Shown here piece after piece: positions 10,313-19,808 of a stretch of DNA of 64,000 nucleotides. The notes under the pieces are model-generated. The model did no database searches, was not told the origin of the DNA, and saw only the letters and a program-made list of their open reading frames with translations. The DNA comes from Rheinheimera sp. D18 (GTDB taxonomy: Bacteria; Pseudomonadota; Gammaproteobacteria; Enterobacterales; Alteromonadaceae), in the NCBI RefSeq assembly GCF_004345025.1, contig NZ_CP037745.1:1612001-1676000 (forward strand), in the 5' to 3' direction. Position numbers and translations under genes: made by a program. Position 1 is the first letter of the stretch. Each line of letters opens with the position of its first letter.

Positions 10313-10326
10313 TTAGGCCGCCTCTA

Positions 10327-11664
10327 ATGTACGATCCCTTAGTTGACCCATATATTGGCCAAGATGTGGCTTATCCAACCTCATACTGGGCCGATAATAC
10401 AGAACATATAACGCCATTTACCCATTTACAACACAGTATTGATACTGATGTTGTCATTATTGGTGCAGGTTATACAGGCCTTAGTTGCGGTTATCAGTTA
10501 GCTAAACAGTTTTCCCGTGACGTTGTAATACTAGAAGCAAATAAAGTGGGTTGGGGCTGCAGTGGGCGTAATGCGGGGTTTGTACTACGGGGCACTGGCC
10601 GGTTAGGTCTTGCTCAATTACAACACAAGTTTGGAACTGAAACCGCAACGTTATTTCATCAAGAATATGGCGCTGCCATTGAAAACGTTAAGCAAATGAT
10701 AACTGCCGGAAATATTAGCTGTGAAATGCAGCAATCAGGTTATCTTAAAATTGCTCATAACCTAAAGCTGGGTGCTGAGTTGCCAGCGCAAGCTGAGTTT
10801 TTACGCCGACAATTTGGTTATGACGTCCAGTATTTGTCCGCTGCCCAGTTGCATGCAGATTATATGCATAACCATCAAGCCTTTGGCGCTATTCGGTTTC
10901 CTGATTGTTTTGGCGTTAACCCGCTGGCTTTGGCACAAGGTTATGCACAGCTTGCCAAGCAAAGTGGGGTAAATTTATATACGGGTACGCCAATGCAAAG
11001 CTGGGCTCGTAGTGCTAATGGCGGTTTTACGGTGCAAACCCCAAGCGCAACTGTGCGTTGCAAGCAGTTAATTTTCGCCACTAATGGTTATACGGCAAAA
11101 AACTTATTCCCACCGCTAAACATGTCTTGTCTACCGGTGTTAAGTAGCGTAATTGTTACTCAACCGCTTAGTGCTGAGCAGCTTAAATTAAGCGGCCTTA
11201 ACCATACTCAGCTGGTGATGGATACGCGTGCACTAAAATATTACTACCGCAAGCTACCGGATAATAGGTTGTTGTTTGGTGGCAGAAGTGCGGTATATGG
11301 CAAAGATGCGGAAAAGGCAATTTATCCGGCCCGTTTGCTTGGCGCATTAAAAACCTGTTTTCCGATGCTAAGCGAGCTTCGCTGTGATTATCATTGGAGT
11401 GGCTGGGTGGCGGTGTCTTATGATGATTTACCGCGGGTATGCCAAGCACAACCCAATATATTTTATGCGGCAGGTTACTGTGGTAGCGGTGTATCTTTTA
11501 GCACCCAAGCTGGTAAGCGTTTAGCACAACTGGCAATGGGAGAACCCTTACCGGCATTGCCGATTTATCAGTCTGCGTTACAGCCATTTCCACTACCAGC
11601 ACTGCGTCGTGTTGGTCAACAAGCCTATTATCAGTGGGGTCGTTTTAAAGATCGCTTTTTGTAA
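10327..11664 (+). CDS. DAO-family FAD-dependent amino acid/amine oxidase
   Basis: 445 aa. The ADP-binding fold is clear: DVVIIGAGYTGLSCGYQLA at about residues 40-58, followed by VVILEANKVGWGCSGRNAGF, the DAO signature. The C-terminal FAD contact is YAAGYCGSGVSFSTQAG. It resembles PuuB-type gamma-glutamylputrescine oxidases and related amine or D-amino-acid oxidases. The specific substrate is not known. It follows the GNAT gene by 14 bp and is closed by a hairpin terminator. Confidence 0.85.
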   Translation: MYDPLVDPYIGQDVAYPTSYWADNTEHITPFTHLQHSIDTDVVIIGAGYTGLSCGYQLAKQFSRDVVILEANKVGWGCSGRNAGFVLRGTGRLGLAQLQHKFGTETATLFHQEYGAAIENVKQMITAGNISCEMQQSGYLKIAHNLKLGAELPAQAEFLRRQFGYDVQYLSAAQLHADYMHNHQAFGAIRFPDCFGVNPLALAQGYAQLAKQSGVNLYTGTPMQSWARSANGGFTVQTPSATVRCKQLIFATNGYTAKNLFPPLNMSCLPVLSSVIVTQPLSAEQLKLSGLNHTQLVMDTRALKYYYRKLPDNRLLFGGRSAVYGKDAEKAIYPARLLGALKTCFPMLSELRCDYHWSGWVAVSYDDLPRVCQAQPNIFYAAGYCGSGVSFSTQAGKRLAQLAMGEPLPALPIYQSALQPFPLPALRRVGQQAYYQWGRFKDRFL

Positions 11665-11665
11665 T

Positions 11666-11691
11666 AAGCCCCGCTATTAGCTGCGGGGCTT
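11666..11691. terminator. Hairpin between convergent genes
   Basis: The 9-bp GC-rich stem aagccccgc / gcggggctt has an 8-nt loop. It lies directly between the FAD oxidase stop and the ZnuD-like receptor stop on the other strand. T-runs are short on both sides, so termination strength is uncertain. Confidence 0.65.
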
Positions 11692-11699
11692 AGCTATTA

Positions 11700-14030
11700 C
11701 TAAAACTTGGCGCGCAAGCCCAGCGTTATAGCACGGCCGGGTAATGGCGCATCGTCTTTAATAAATGAGCTATGCACAAAACCCAGCTTATTAGTTAGGT
11801 TAGTGCCGCGAGCAAACAGTGTGACATCAACTGCTGAGAAGTTAACATCATAATTAAGGTTGGCATCAAGCAGCGTATACGCAGGGGTTGATGTTTCATT
11901 AACGGCTAGTTTAGTTTGGCTACCATAATGGGTTACTCCCACATCCGCACTCCAACTTAGGCCAGTATATTGATAACCTAAACCTAGTTTATACGGTGGT
12001 ATTCTTGGTAAATAATCGCCGTTATCTAGCTTGGCACGCACTGTGTCAGCAAAAACATTTAACGCCTGAGCGCTGTCTAATTGATAACGGGCTTCAAACT
12101 CCATACCGTACAACGTGGCATCATGCTGCTGATATTGATATAGCGGAAAGCTATCGTGATGCTCGTGATCGTGCTCATCGTCAACATGGTCGTGTTCGGC
12201 CTCAAGATCAGCCATAGTTAGCCCTGTATTAGCCTGATATAGGTAGTTATGTACCTTGTTGTAGAAAAAATTATAGGTAAAGGTTAAATCATCTTTAAAA
12301 TGCCGAAAGGTGAGATCGATGTTATTTGCCGTTTCTTTTTTCGCTTTAGTATCAATATATGCAAGCTCGCCGGCATTGATTGCATACTGTAATCCTAGCT
12401 CGTAACTGCTCGTTGCAATATGTGCACCGTTAGCATAAAGCTCGGCTGCCGATGGCGCGCGCTCTGAGCGGCTGTAGGCTAATGCCCAAGAGAACCCCGG
12501 TATAAACTGCCATACGGCACCAGCTGATACACTCGACGCAGTAAATTGGTCGGAAACATGATCAATGGTAAGTCCATCGGCTAAGGTAATGTGGTCAATG
12601 TCATGTTTGGTGCGCTCAATTCGACCGCCAAACTGCAAGCCAACCTGACCTATTTGTTTTTCTTCCATCACAAAAAGGGCGTGCGATAAACTATCGCTAT
12701 CTGGGGTAAAGGCTTCTTCGCCAAACGCACTGTAATTTGACTGTTGTAAATGATAACCAAACAAACCATGCCAACCATTAAACGCTTCATGCTCAAGTGT
12801 TAAGCGGCTTTCTAACGCTTTGTTTTTAAATGTAGTACCTACTGTGCCAGCTTCTATTTCTTGGTGTTGATAATCAGTATAAGCGGTATTAATCGACAGA
12901 GTTTCAATGCCGTTAACGGGGTTATACCATTCACCAGCAAGGCTAATACGATTTTGTTTTAATGCAGCAAAAACACCGTCGTCATCAGTATGCGGCTCGG
13001 CATCGGCTTCTTCAGCGTGATGATGATGCCCAGGAATACCGTAATCTGATTCTAACCGACCTATGCTGATACCAATTAGACCTTGAGCACCAATGTAGCT
13101 TAAACCAGTATTTAACGCTTTACTGTCTAGCCAAGAGTTCTCTAATGAGGTAAGGCTTTCACCCTCATCATTAGTAAAACGGGGTACGGAGTAATCTGAC
13201 GTTTTACGATTAAAACCATCAACATGCCAAGCAATATTATTAACACTACCTTCGTGGTTTAAGGCCAGTGATTTTTCTTTTGATACGTCGGCATATAGCG
13301 CATGAACTTGCGTTTCACTTTGTTGGCGTAATTGCCGCGGAATACGGTTGTCAACCACGTTAATAACGCCGCCAATAGCACCGCTACCGTATAATAATGT
13401 AGCAGGGCCGCGTAGCACCTCAATTTGTTGCGCAGTAAGGGCGTCGGCACTAATAGCATGGTCAGGTCCAACGCGCGACACATCGGCGGTATCTAAGCCG
13501 TTATTAAGCACCCGTACGCGAGGGCCATCTAAACCGCGGATCACCGGGCTTGAGGCAACAGGGCCATAATAATTAGCGTGTACACCTGGCTCAAATTTTA
13601 AGGTTTCGCCAATGGTTGGTTCGGTTCTACGCTGTAACTCTTCACCCGACAACACCGATACCGGTGTCACCATATCTAAGGTGTTTTTATGAATACCCGA
13701 CGCTGATACCACAATGCGTTCTATGCCGCCTTTAGTTAGCGATACGCTCAGCTCTAATTGCTCAGTGGTTAATTTAATATAGCTATCGCCATAGCTGGGT
13801 GCATCAATATGTAACTCGGCATCCGGCTGCGCCTCAATGCTAAACCTACCTAAAGCATCGGCATAAACATATTGCTGGCGGCCGTGAATATGTACCCGAG
13901 CATTTTTTATCGGCTCACCTTGTTGATCGGTAATCACGCCACGATATTGTGCAGCTTGCGCCTGGCTGGTAAAAATTAAACCAATACTTGCCGCTAACAG
14001 GCTATAACGAAGTAGAGAAGAATTACGCAC
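11700..14030 (-). CDS. znuD: His-rich TonB-dependent receptor, ZnuD-like zinc uptake
   Basis: 776 aa with a signal peptide (cleavage near AQAAQY, residue 26). Residues 27-95 form a carboxypeptidase-like regulatory domain (GVITDQQGEPIKNARV). The plug follows (VTPVSVLSGEELQRR, VIRGLDGPRVRVLNNG, VEVLRGPATLLYGSGAIGGV), then the barrel ending in LGLRAKF. Two predicted loops are rich in His and Asp/Glu (HHHHAEEADAEPHTDDD and EHDHVDDEHDHEHHD). Such loops capture zinc in ZnuD-type receptors. A 12-bp palindrome typical of Zur half-sites lies 31 bp upstream of the start. The zinc role is inferred from the loops and this site. Confidence 0.85.
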   Translation of the reverse strand: MRNSSLLRYSLLAASIGLIFTSQAQAAQYRGVITDQQGEPIKNARVHIHGRQQYVYADALGRFSIEAQPDAELHIDAPSYGDSYIKLTTEQLELSVSLTKGGIERIVVSASGIHKNTLDMVTPVSVLSGEELQRRTEPTIGETLKFEPGVHANYYGPVASSPVIRGLDGPRVRVLNNGLDTADVSRVGPDHAISADALTAQQIEVLRGPATLLYGSGAIGGVINVVDNRIPRQLRQQSETQVHALYADVSKEKSLALNHEGSVNNIAWHVDGFNRKTSDYSVPRFTNDEGESLTSLENSWLDSKALNTGLSYIGAQGLIGISIGRLESDYGIPGHHHHAEEADAEPHTDDDGVFAALKQNRISLAGEWYNPVNGIETLSINTAYTDYQHQEIEAGTVGTTFKNKALESRLTLEHEAFNGWHGLFGYHLQQSNYSAFGEEAFTPDSDSLSHALFVMEEKQIGQVGLQFGGRIERTKHDIDHITLADGLTIDHVSDQFTASSVSAGAVWQFIPGFSWALAYSRSERAPSAAELYANGAHIATSSYELGLQYAINAGELAYIDTKAKKETANNIDLTFRHFKDDLTFTYNFFYNKVHNYLYQANTGLTMADLEAEHDHVDDEHDHEHHDSFPLYQYQQHDATLYGMEFEARYQLDSAQALNVFADTVRAKLDNGDYLPRIPPYKLGLGYQYTGLSWSADVGVTHYGSQTKLAVNETSTPAYTLLDANLNYDVNFSAVDVTLFARGTNLTNKLGFVHSSFIKDDAPLPGRAITLGLRAKF

Positions 14031-14060
14031 TAAAACACCTTTTTAAAATACCGACATGTG

Positions 14061-14072
14061 ATGTTATAACAT
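14061..14072. promoter_or_regulatory. Candidate Zur operator upstream of znuD
   Basis: The perfect palindrome ATGTTATAACAT lies 31 bp upstream of the ZnuD-like start codon. It combines the ATGTTAT and ATAACAT halves seen in proteobacterial Zur sites. The spacing is shorter than in the E. coli 23-bp consensus, so this is a resemblance and not a proven site. Confidence 0.45.
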
Positions 14073-14207
14073 TCTACGCAGTTTATGCCTCACTGCAAGT
14101 AGGAATATGTAAAAAAAGTTCAATAGGGCAGCTCACGCGATTAATCACTAGCGTTATTTGAGATTAGGTTATTAGAATACAGCTTTTATATTTATGGATT
14201 AATACTG

Positions 14208-14846
14208 ATGAGTTTTTGGCCTGAGTTTTTATTAATTGCCGCTGTGCATTTAATGGCTGTTGCAAGCCCAGGGCCCGATTTTGCCATTGTGCTGCGCTAT
14301 GCCGTGCGCTTTGGTCGACGCCAAGCACTAGCCGCGAGTATAGGTATTGGTGTGGCAATATTGCTGCATGTAACTTGGTCGTTAGTGGGTATTGCGGTAC
14401 TTATTCAAACCACGCCTTGGCTATTTAAAGTATTAAGCGTCTGTGCGGCAATTTATTTGGCTTACCTTGGCGTAATGGCATTAAAAAGTTCAGCACCAAC
14501 AAGGGTGCAAACCAACACTGCAGATACGCCAGCGCCAATACCGTCCATTAAAAAAGCCTTTATTGCTGGCTTTGTTACTAATGGGTTAAACCCTAAAGCA
14601 ACGCTATTTTTTCTCTCATTATTTGCCGTTATTATCTCACCACTTACGCCGTTGTCATACAAGGTTATTTACGGTGTCTATATGGCATTTGCCACTGCAG
14701 CATGGTTTTGTATGTTATCGCTGCTGCTAACCCATGAAAAAGTAACACGGTTTTTATTGCAAAAAGGCTATTGGTTTGACCGTATTATGGGGTTGGTTTT
14801 ATTGGCTTTAGCTGCGCATTTAATTATCAGTAGCATGAATAGTTAA
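14208..14846 (+). CDS. LysE/RhtB-family amino acid exporter
   Basis: 212 aa with about six hydrophobic segments. The N-terminal region has the family hallmark [26 protein letters not shown] (roughly residues 20-46), including the conserved [17 protein letters not shown] lies mid-protein, as in RhtB and LysE. The protein should export an amino acid or derivative across the inner membrane, but the substrate cannot be read from sequence. It is divergent from the znuD-like gene and appears to be a single gene. Confidence 0.88.
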   Translation: MSFWPEFLLIAAVHLMAVASPGPDFAIVLRYAVRFGRRQALAASIGIGVAILLHVTWSLVGIAVLIQTTPWLFKVLSVCAAIYLAYLGVMALKSSAPTRVQTNTADTPAPIPSIKKAFIAGFVTNGLNPKATLFFLSLFAVIISPLTPLSYKVIYGVYMAFATAAWFCMLSLLLTHEKVTRFLLQKGYWFDRIMGLVLLALAAHLIISSMNS

Positions 14847-14949
14847 TCCTAAACTTATTACAACCTTTGCTACAAGAGATCAGCAACGTTATAATGCCGC
14901 CGATTTTAATTGCCCCGAATTTACGGTTCGGCTTTGCAAGAGGTTAGTT

Positions 14950-15864
14950 ATGTACGTAGTTGCTGCTTTATATAAATTTGTTTCGTTACCCGATTATGTC
15001 AGTTTACGCGATGCGTTATACGACACCATGGTGGCTAATAATGTTAAAGGCACGTTATTGCTAGCTGAAGAAGGTATTAACGGTACCATTTGTGGTAAAC
15101 GCGAGGGTGTCGATGCAGTTAAAGCTTGGTTAGACGCGGACGGTCGTTTTAGCAATTTAAGCTATAAAGAGTCGTTAGCAGACGAGCTAGCGTTTTATCG
15201 CACCAAGGTAAAACTGAAAAAAGAAATTGTTACCATGGGTGTTAAGGGTATAGACCCGGCTCAAATTGTTGGCACCTATGTAAAAGGTGAAGACTGGAAC
15301 GAGCTTATTTCAGACGAAGACACCATTTTAATTGATACGCGTAACGACTATGAAGTGGCTATTGGCAGCTTTAAAAATGCAGTAAACCCCAACACTACCA
15401 CGTTTCGCGAGTTTCCGCAGTGGGCCGCAGATAACCTAGATAAAACCAAACATAAAAAAGTCGCTATGTTTTGTACTGGCGGTATTCGCTGCGAAAAATC
15501 AACCGCGTTTTTAAAAGAACAAGGCTTTGAACAGGTATACCATTTAGACGGCGGCATTTTAAAATACTTAGAGGAAATGCCTATCGAAAAAAGTTTATGG
15601 CAAGGTGAATGCTTTGTTTTTGATCAGCGCGTTGCGGTAAAGCATGGTTTAGAGCAGGGTAGTTATGATCAATGCTACGCCTGTCGTATGCCGTTATCTA
15701 TTGAAGAAATGGCTGCAGATACCTATGTTAAAGGCTTAAGTTGCCCACATTGCCACGACAAAACCAGCGCAGAACAAAAAGCGTCATTTACCGAGCGCCA
15801 ACGCCAAGTTGAATTAGCTAAACAACGTGGTGAAAAACATATTCGTGATGGTAAGTTTGAATAA
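14950..15864 (+). CDS. trhO: tRNA uridine-34 hydroxylase, rhodanese family
   Basis: 304 aa. The N-terminal half carries the family segment [14 protein letters not shown] (about residues 38-51). A rhodanese domain follows, with the catalytic loop [11 protein letters not shown] (Cys near 177 and 183). A C-terminal Cys-x2-Cys / Cys-x2-Cys segment ([15 protein letters not shown]) completes it. TrhO (YceA) makes 5-hydroxyuridine at the wobble position of certain tRNAs without prephenate, using oxygen. The start codon follows aagaggttagtt, an acceptable ribosome site. It is a single gene closed by a strong terminator. Confidence 0.93.
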   Translation: MYVVAALYKFVSLPDYVSLRDALYDTMVANNVKGTLLLAEEGINGTICGKREGVDAVKAWLDADGRFSNLSYKESLADELAFYRTKVKLKKEIVTMGVKGIDPAQIVGTYVKGEDWNELISDEDTILIDTRNDYEVAIGSFKNAVNPNTTTFREFPQWAADNLDKTKHKKVAMFCTGGIRCEKSTAFLKEQGFEQVYHLDGGILKYLEEMPIEKSLWQGECFVFDQRVAVKHGLEQGSYDQCYACRMPLSIEEMAADTYVKGLSCPHCHDKTSAEQKASFTERQRQVELAKQRGEKHIRDGKFE

Positions 15865-15884
15865 CCGTATTTATCACCACACTT

Positions 15885-15909
15885 AAGCCAGCATTTAGCT
15901 GGCTTTTTT
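15885..15909 (+). terminator. Intrinsic terminator after trhO
   Basis: The stem aagccagc / gctggctt has a 5-nt loop and is followed by six T. It is well placed 20 bp after the stop codon. Confidence 0.9.
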
Positions 15910-16027
15910 ATTAGCTTAAATTAACGATAAAACTTAAACCGTTCTAATAAATAGAATTATAAGTCCGTAATAATCCCATTTATCTTTAGTTAAATTGGTG
16001 TATTATAAAATTCTACAGGAGCTAATT

Positions 16028-16576
16028 ATGTTAAAAAACAATTCGTCACAATACGGCTTAGTTAGTGTGTTAATGCACTGGTTGATGGCATTAGCAATCT
16101 TTGCTTTGTTTGCGGTTGGCTTTTGGATGGTTGACTTAAATTATTACAGTGAGTGGTATCGCACTGCACCTTATTGGCATAAAAGTGTTGGCATCCTGTT
16201 AGCTGCGGCGTTATTGCTGCGCTTAATTTGGCGTAGGATTAGCCCACCGCCGTTACCGCTAGCAACACACCATAGCTGGGAAAAAAAACTTGCACGAGTC
16301 GTGCAGTTTTGTTTATACCTAGGGTTGATAATACTGTTTATTAGCGGTTATTTAATATCTACCGAAGATGGCAGAGCAATCAGTGTTTTTGACTGGTTTG
16401 ACGTGCCTTCGGCCGGAGCATTATTTGCTAATCAAGCTGATATCGCGGGTGTTATTCATCAGTATACGGCATATAGTTTAATTACCTTGGCTGTATTACA
16501 CGGCTTAGCGGCACTAAAGCATCATGTTATTGATAAAGACCATACGCTTAAACGTATGTTTGGACATAAACCTTAA
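16028..16576 (+). CDS. yceJ: Cytochrome b561-family protein (YceJ-like)
   Basis: 182 aa from the ATG at 16028, which has a good ribosome site (caggagctaatt); an upstream in-frame start at 15995 lacks one. Four hydrophobic segments are visible. His residues that could bind two b haems occur in LMHWLMA, YWHKSVG, VIHQYTAYS and LHGLAALKHH. It passes electrons within the inner membrane, probably from the quinone pool. It is followed after 15 bp by a yceI gene, the same pairing as E. coli yceJ-yceI. Confidence 0.9.
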   Translation: MLKNNSSQYGLVSVLMHWLMALAIFALFAVGFWMVDLNYYSEWYRTAPYWHKSVGILLAAALLLRLIWRRISPPPLPLATHHSWEKKLARVVQFCLYLGLIILFISGYLISTEDGRAISVFDWFDVPSAGALFANQADIAGVIHQYTAYSLITLAVLHGLAALKHHVIDKDHTLKRMFGHKP

Positions 16577-16591
16577 TAGCGGAAACCTATA

Positions 16592-17161
16592 ATGAAAAAA
16601 TTATTATTAGCTGCATCTATCACTGCAATGATGGCAATACCAGCACAAGCGGCCGACTATGTTATTGATACTCAAGGCGCTCATGCGTTTGTACAATTTA
16701 AAATTAGCCACCTAGGATACAGTTGGCTACATGGCCGTTTTAATACTTTTGCTGGTGATTTTAGCTATGACGCAGATAAACTTACTGATGCAAAAATTAA
16801 GCTAACGATTGATACTACTAGCATAGATTCAAACCATGCCGAGCGTGATAAGCACCTACGCAGTGCCGATTTTTTAAATGTAAGTAAGCACCCTAAAGCC
16901 AATTTTGTCAGTACTAAAATTGTGCCTAAAACCGGCAATGAATTTGATTTGTACGGTATTCTTACGCTAAATGGCGTAACTAAGGAGGTTGTTATTGCGG
17001 CCGAGAAATTAGGTGAAGGTAACGACCCTTGGGGTGGTTATCGTGCAGGCTTTGCCGGAACTACTACGCTAACCTTAAAAGACTTTGCCATTAACACAGA
17101 TTTAGGCCCAGCATCTACTACAGTGCAGCTTGATCTGGTGGTTGAAGGTATTCGCAAGTAG
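16592..17161 (+). CDS. yceI: YceI-family periplasmic lipid-binding protein
   Basis: 189 aa, near E. coli YceI (191 aa). A signal peptide ends at about residue 20 ([10 protein letters not shown]). The mature part is the lipocalin-like YceI domain: [23 protein letters not shown] at the start, the D-x-x-S-x-D-(T/S)-N-H-A-E-R-D motif near residue 75, and a [13 protein letters not shown] end strand. Family members bind polyisoprenoid chains such as ubiquinone. Pairing with a b561 cytochrome suggests isoprenoid quinone handling in the periplasm. Confidence 0.93.
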   Translation: MKKLLLAASITAMMAIPAQAADYVIDTQGAHAFVQFKISHLGYSWLHGRFNTFAGDFSYDADKLTDAKIKLTIDTTSIDSNHAERDKHLRSADFLNVSKHPKANFVSTKIVPKTGNEFDLYGILTLNGVTKEVVIAAEKLGEGNDPWGGYRAGFAGTTTLTLKDFAINTDLGPASTTVQLDLVVEGIRK

Positions 17162-17221
17162 TTGTACCTGTATTTTTATAACGTATTTATCGATTGAAAC
17201 GAGCAAAACAGCAGGCAAGGC

Positions 17222-18295
17222 TTAACTTTCCTGCTGTTGTTCTATTTTGCTATCAGTAATGTTTTTCTCTACTGGGATAACTTCTGGCTCTAGCGGTTTG
17301 GTATGAGCTTCTTTAGATTTTATAGCGCTCGTTAAACTTAATAAAATAAGATTAAATTCTTCATCCGCCACCTGTACGTTAGTTAACTGACTCACCAACA
17401 AATTGGCTTCGTAGTTATCGCCTGTGCGGTACATTAATTGTGCCAGCCGCAGCGTTGCCCAAGGCAAGGTTTTGTTTTCACTATCGTGATAGAACTCTAA
17501 ATACTGCTGTAGGGCACTAATACCCTGAGTGGCATCTTGATCCGCAACTACCGCCAAACGACCAATGTGATACAGCGCATTGTATTTATCGGTCATATCG
17601 GTAGCGTATTCCACTACCAAGCGATAACTAACAAAAGCATCATCATAAGCCGCTAATTCGTTCTCTAACTGAGCTTTACGCACTAACAGCCGTGCAACAG
17701 GTGGGTTTGGCATCATACTGTTGAGTAATGCTAATGCCTCGGTTAGTTTTTTGTTATTAATCAGAATACGGCTTTGTGCCAATAAACCCTGGGCTGGGCT
17801 ATCTATTGCCAATTGCTTTGCCATAGTTTCTGCTAGCTCTTTATCACCACCAGCTGCCGCAGGCGCAACGCTATAAAAATCGACCAGTGCTTGACGAGCA
17901 GAAAAATGATCTGGCTTTAAACTTACCGCTTTTTGTAATAAGGCCACGCCACGCGTTGCCCGCTCTTTCGCTGAGAAAATATTACCATTGCTCGCTAAAC
18001 GAATTTTACTTAAGCCAGCTAAATAATTAAGCTCACTATTATTAGGAAACTGCTCAATGGCAAAGTTTAATAAGGTATTGGCATCTTCTAAACGCTGCTG
18101 GCTAATTAACGCCTTAGCATAAATAACCAATAGGCCATCTTGCTGTTTATAATCGGGTTGTTTTACCAGTTGATGTTCTAATTCAGTAAATTGAGATTTA
18201 GCTAATAATTGTTCGTAATGAGATAAATCTGCAGTAGTTAAACTCGAAGCAGCAAGTAACAATAACAAGGCCTTCATTAATCTGCTCCATTTCAA
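17222..18295 (-). CDS. Secreted tetratricopeptide-repeat protein, function unknown
   Basis: 357 aa. A hydrophobic N-terminus (LMKALLLLLAASSLTTA) looks like a signal peptide. The rest is predicted helical, with TPR-like units such as LEDANTLLNFAIEQFPNNSELNYLAGL (about residues 74-100) and ATRGVALLQKAVSLKPDHFSARQAL (about 118-142). The last 40 residues are charged and probably disordered. It is probably periplasmic and makes protein contacts. Nearby genes do not show a partner. Confidence 0.75.
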   Translation of the reverse strand: MKWSRLMKALLLLLAASSLTTADLSHYEQLLAKSQFTELEHQLVKQPDYKQQDGLLVIYAKALISQQRLEDANTLLNFAIEQFPNNSELNYLAGLSKIRLASNGNIFSAKERATRGVALLQKAVSLKPDHFSARQALVDFYSVAPAAAGGDKELAETMAKQLAIDSPAQGLLAQSRILINNKKLTEALALLNSMMPNPPVARLLVRKAQLENELAAYDDAFVSYRLVVEYATDMTDKYNALYHIGRLAVVADQDATQGISALQQYLEFYHDSENKTLPWATLRLAQLMYRTGDNYEANLLVSQLTNVQVADEEFNLILLSLTSAIKSKEAHTKPLEPEVIPVEKNITDSKIEQQQES

Positions 18296-18346
18296 TGGGA
18301 TAATATATAGCTAGTCTGCAAGATAGCGGGCAAAATTACCATAGTG

Positions 18347-18604
18347 TTAAGGAATTTCAATTTCGATATCAGTCAGTGGAATACTACAGCAGGGGAGAAA
18401 TTCATTTTTACGGACAAAGGCGAGCGGTTCGTTAATATAACTGATTTCACCGCTTAGTAACTTGCAGCGACAAGCTCCACAATACCCTTCGCGACAATTA
18501 AAATTAACCTGCAGTTTTTGCTGCTCTAACGCATTAAGTAAGGTGCGCTCGCTACCATCAAAATGGAAATCGATATTCGCACCTACTTTAACCTGCTGGG
18601 GCAT
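18347..18604 (-). CDS. yfaE: 2Fe-2S ferredoxin for class Ia ribonucleotide reductase
   Basis: 85 aa, matching E. coli YfaE (84 aa). The plant-type 2Fe-2S ligands are CREGYCGAC plus a distal Cys in FLPCCS. YfaE maintains the diiron-tyrosyl radical cofactor of NrdB. The gene starts 5 bp after the nrdB stop, so it belongs to the nrdA-nrdB-yfaE operon. Confidence 0.95.
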   Translation of the reverse strand: MPQQVKVGANIDFHFDGSERTLLNALEQQKLQVNFNCREGYCGACRCKLLSGEISYINEPLAFVRKNEFLPCCSIPLTDIEIEIP

Positions 18605-18609
18605 AATGC

Positions 18610-19740
18610 TTAAAGATCAAAATCGCCGAAGTCACTACCGTCAACTTCATTATCAATCTGGCCGACTAAATAGGAACTAATTTCCGTTTCTTGCGGTGCA
18701 ACCTGCACGTTGTCAGACACCAACCAGGTATTAATCCATGGAATAGGGTTTTGTGTGGTAGAAAATATAGCTTTTAAGCCAATTGCCTGCATTCTGCTAT
18801 TAGTAATATATTCAACGTATTGACACAAAATGTCTTTATTTAGGCCAATCATCGAGCCATCTTTAAATAAATATTCTGCCCAATCTTTTTCTTGCTCAGC
18901 AGCTTTACGAAAAATAGCGTAAGCATCTTCTTCGCACTCTTTAGCAATAATCGCCATTTCAGGATCGTCTTCACCGGCTGCCATAATATTTAAAATATGC
19001 TGCGTGCCTGTAAGATGCAGAGCCTCATCACGAGCAATTAAGCGAATAATTTTCGCATTACCTTCCATTAGCTCGCGCTCAGCAAACGCAAAGCTACAGG
19101 CAAAACTAACATAAAAGCGAATAGCCTCTAGCACGTTAACCGACATCATACATAAATATAAACGGCGTTTTAGCTCGCGCAGGGTAATGCTATATTCTTT
19201 ACCATTAATAGTGTGTGTACCTTCACCACAGCGTTGGTACAAGTTTATGCCATCTATTAGGTGATCGTAGTAACGCGTTACATCTTCGGCGCGTTCTAAG
19301 ATTTTCTCATTCAACATAATATCGTCGAATACTTTGTGCGGTTCAGAGGTAATATTGCGTACGATATGGGTATAGCTGCGGCTATGAATGGTTTCGCTAA
19401 ACGCCCACGTTTCAATCCAAGTTTCTAGCTCAGGTAGCGATACGATGGGTAAAAAGGCGACGTTAGGCGAACGACCTTGTACTGAATCGAGCAGAGTCTG
19501 GTACTTTAGATTGCTAATAAAAATGTGCTTTTCATGCTCAGGTAAATTTTGATAATCAATTCGGTCTTTACTTACATCAATTTCTTCCGGACGCCAAAAA
19601 AAGCTCAATTGCTTTTCGATCAGTTTTTCAAAAATCATATGCTTTTGTTGATCATAGCGCGAAACGTTTACCGGATTACCATAGAACATAGGTTCTTTCA
19701 TCTGGTCATTCATTTGTCGGTTAAAAGTTGTGTAAGCCAT
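18610..19740 (-). CDS. nrdB: Ribonucleoside-diphosphate reductase class Ia, beta subunit
   Basis: 376 aa from the ATG at 19740 (E. coli NrdB also starts MAYTTF and has 376 aa). A GTG two codons upstream, at 19746, is better spaced from an AGGA, so either start may be used. Diiron ligands and the radical Tyr are in the conserved segments [40 protein letters not shown] and [13 protein letters not shown]. The C-terminal tail that docks to NrdA is also present. With NrdA it reduces ribonucleoside diphosphates to deoxy forms. Confidence 0.98.
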   Translation of the reverse strand: MAYTTFNRQMNDQMKEPMFYGNPVNVSRYDQQKHMIFEKLIEKQLSFFWRPEEIDVSKDRIDYQNLPEHEKHIFISNLKYQTLLDSVQGRSPNVAFLPIVSLPELETWIETWAFSETIHSRSYTHIVRNITSEPHKVFDDIMLNEKILERAEDVTRYYDHLIDGINLYQRCGEGTHTINGKEYSITLRELKRRLYLCMMSVNVLEAIRFYVSFACSFAFAERELMEGNAKIIRLIARDEALHLTGTQHILNIMAAGEDDPEMAIIAKECEEDAYAIFRKAAEQEKDWAEYLFKDGSMIGLNKDILCQYVEYITNSRMQAIGLKAIFSTTQNPIPWINTWLVSDNVQVAPQETEISSYLVGQIDNEVDGSDFGDFDL

Positions 19741-19808
19741 TGCCACTTATCATCCTAACAAGGTTTAAAATAAATACGCGTTACCAAGGTAACGCATTTA
19801 CTCTATAG

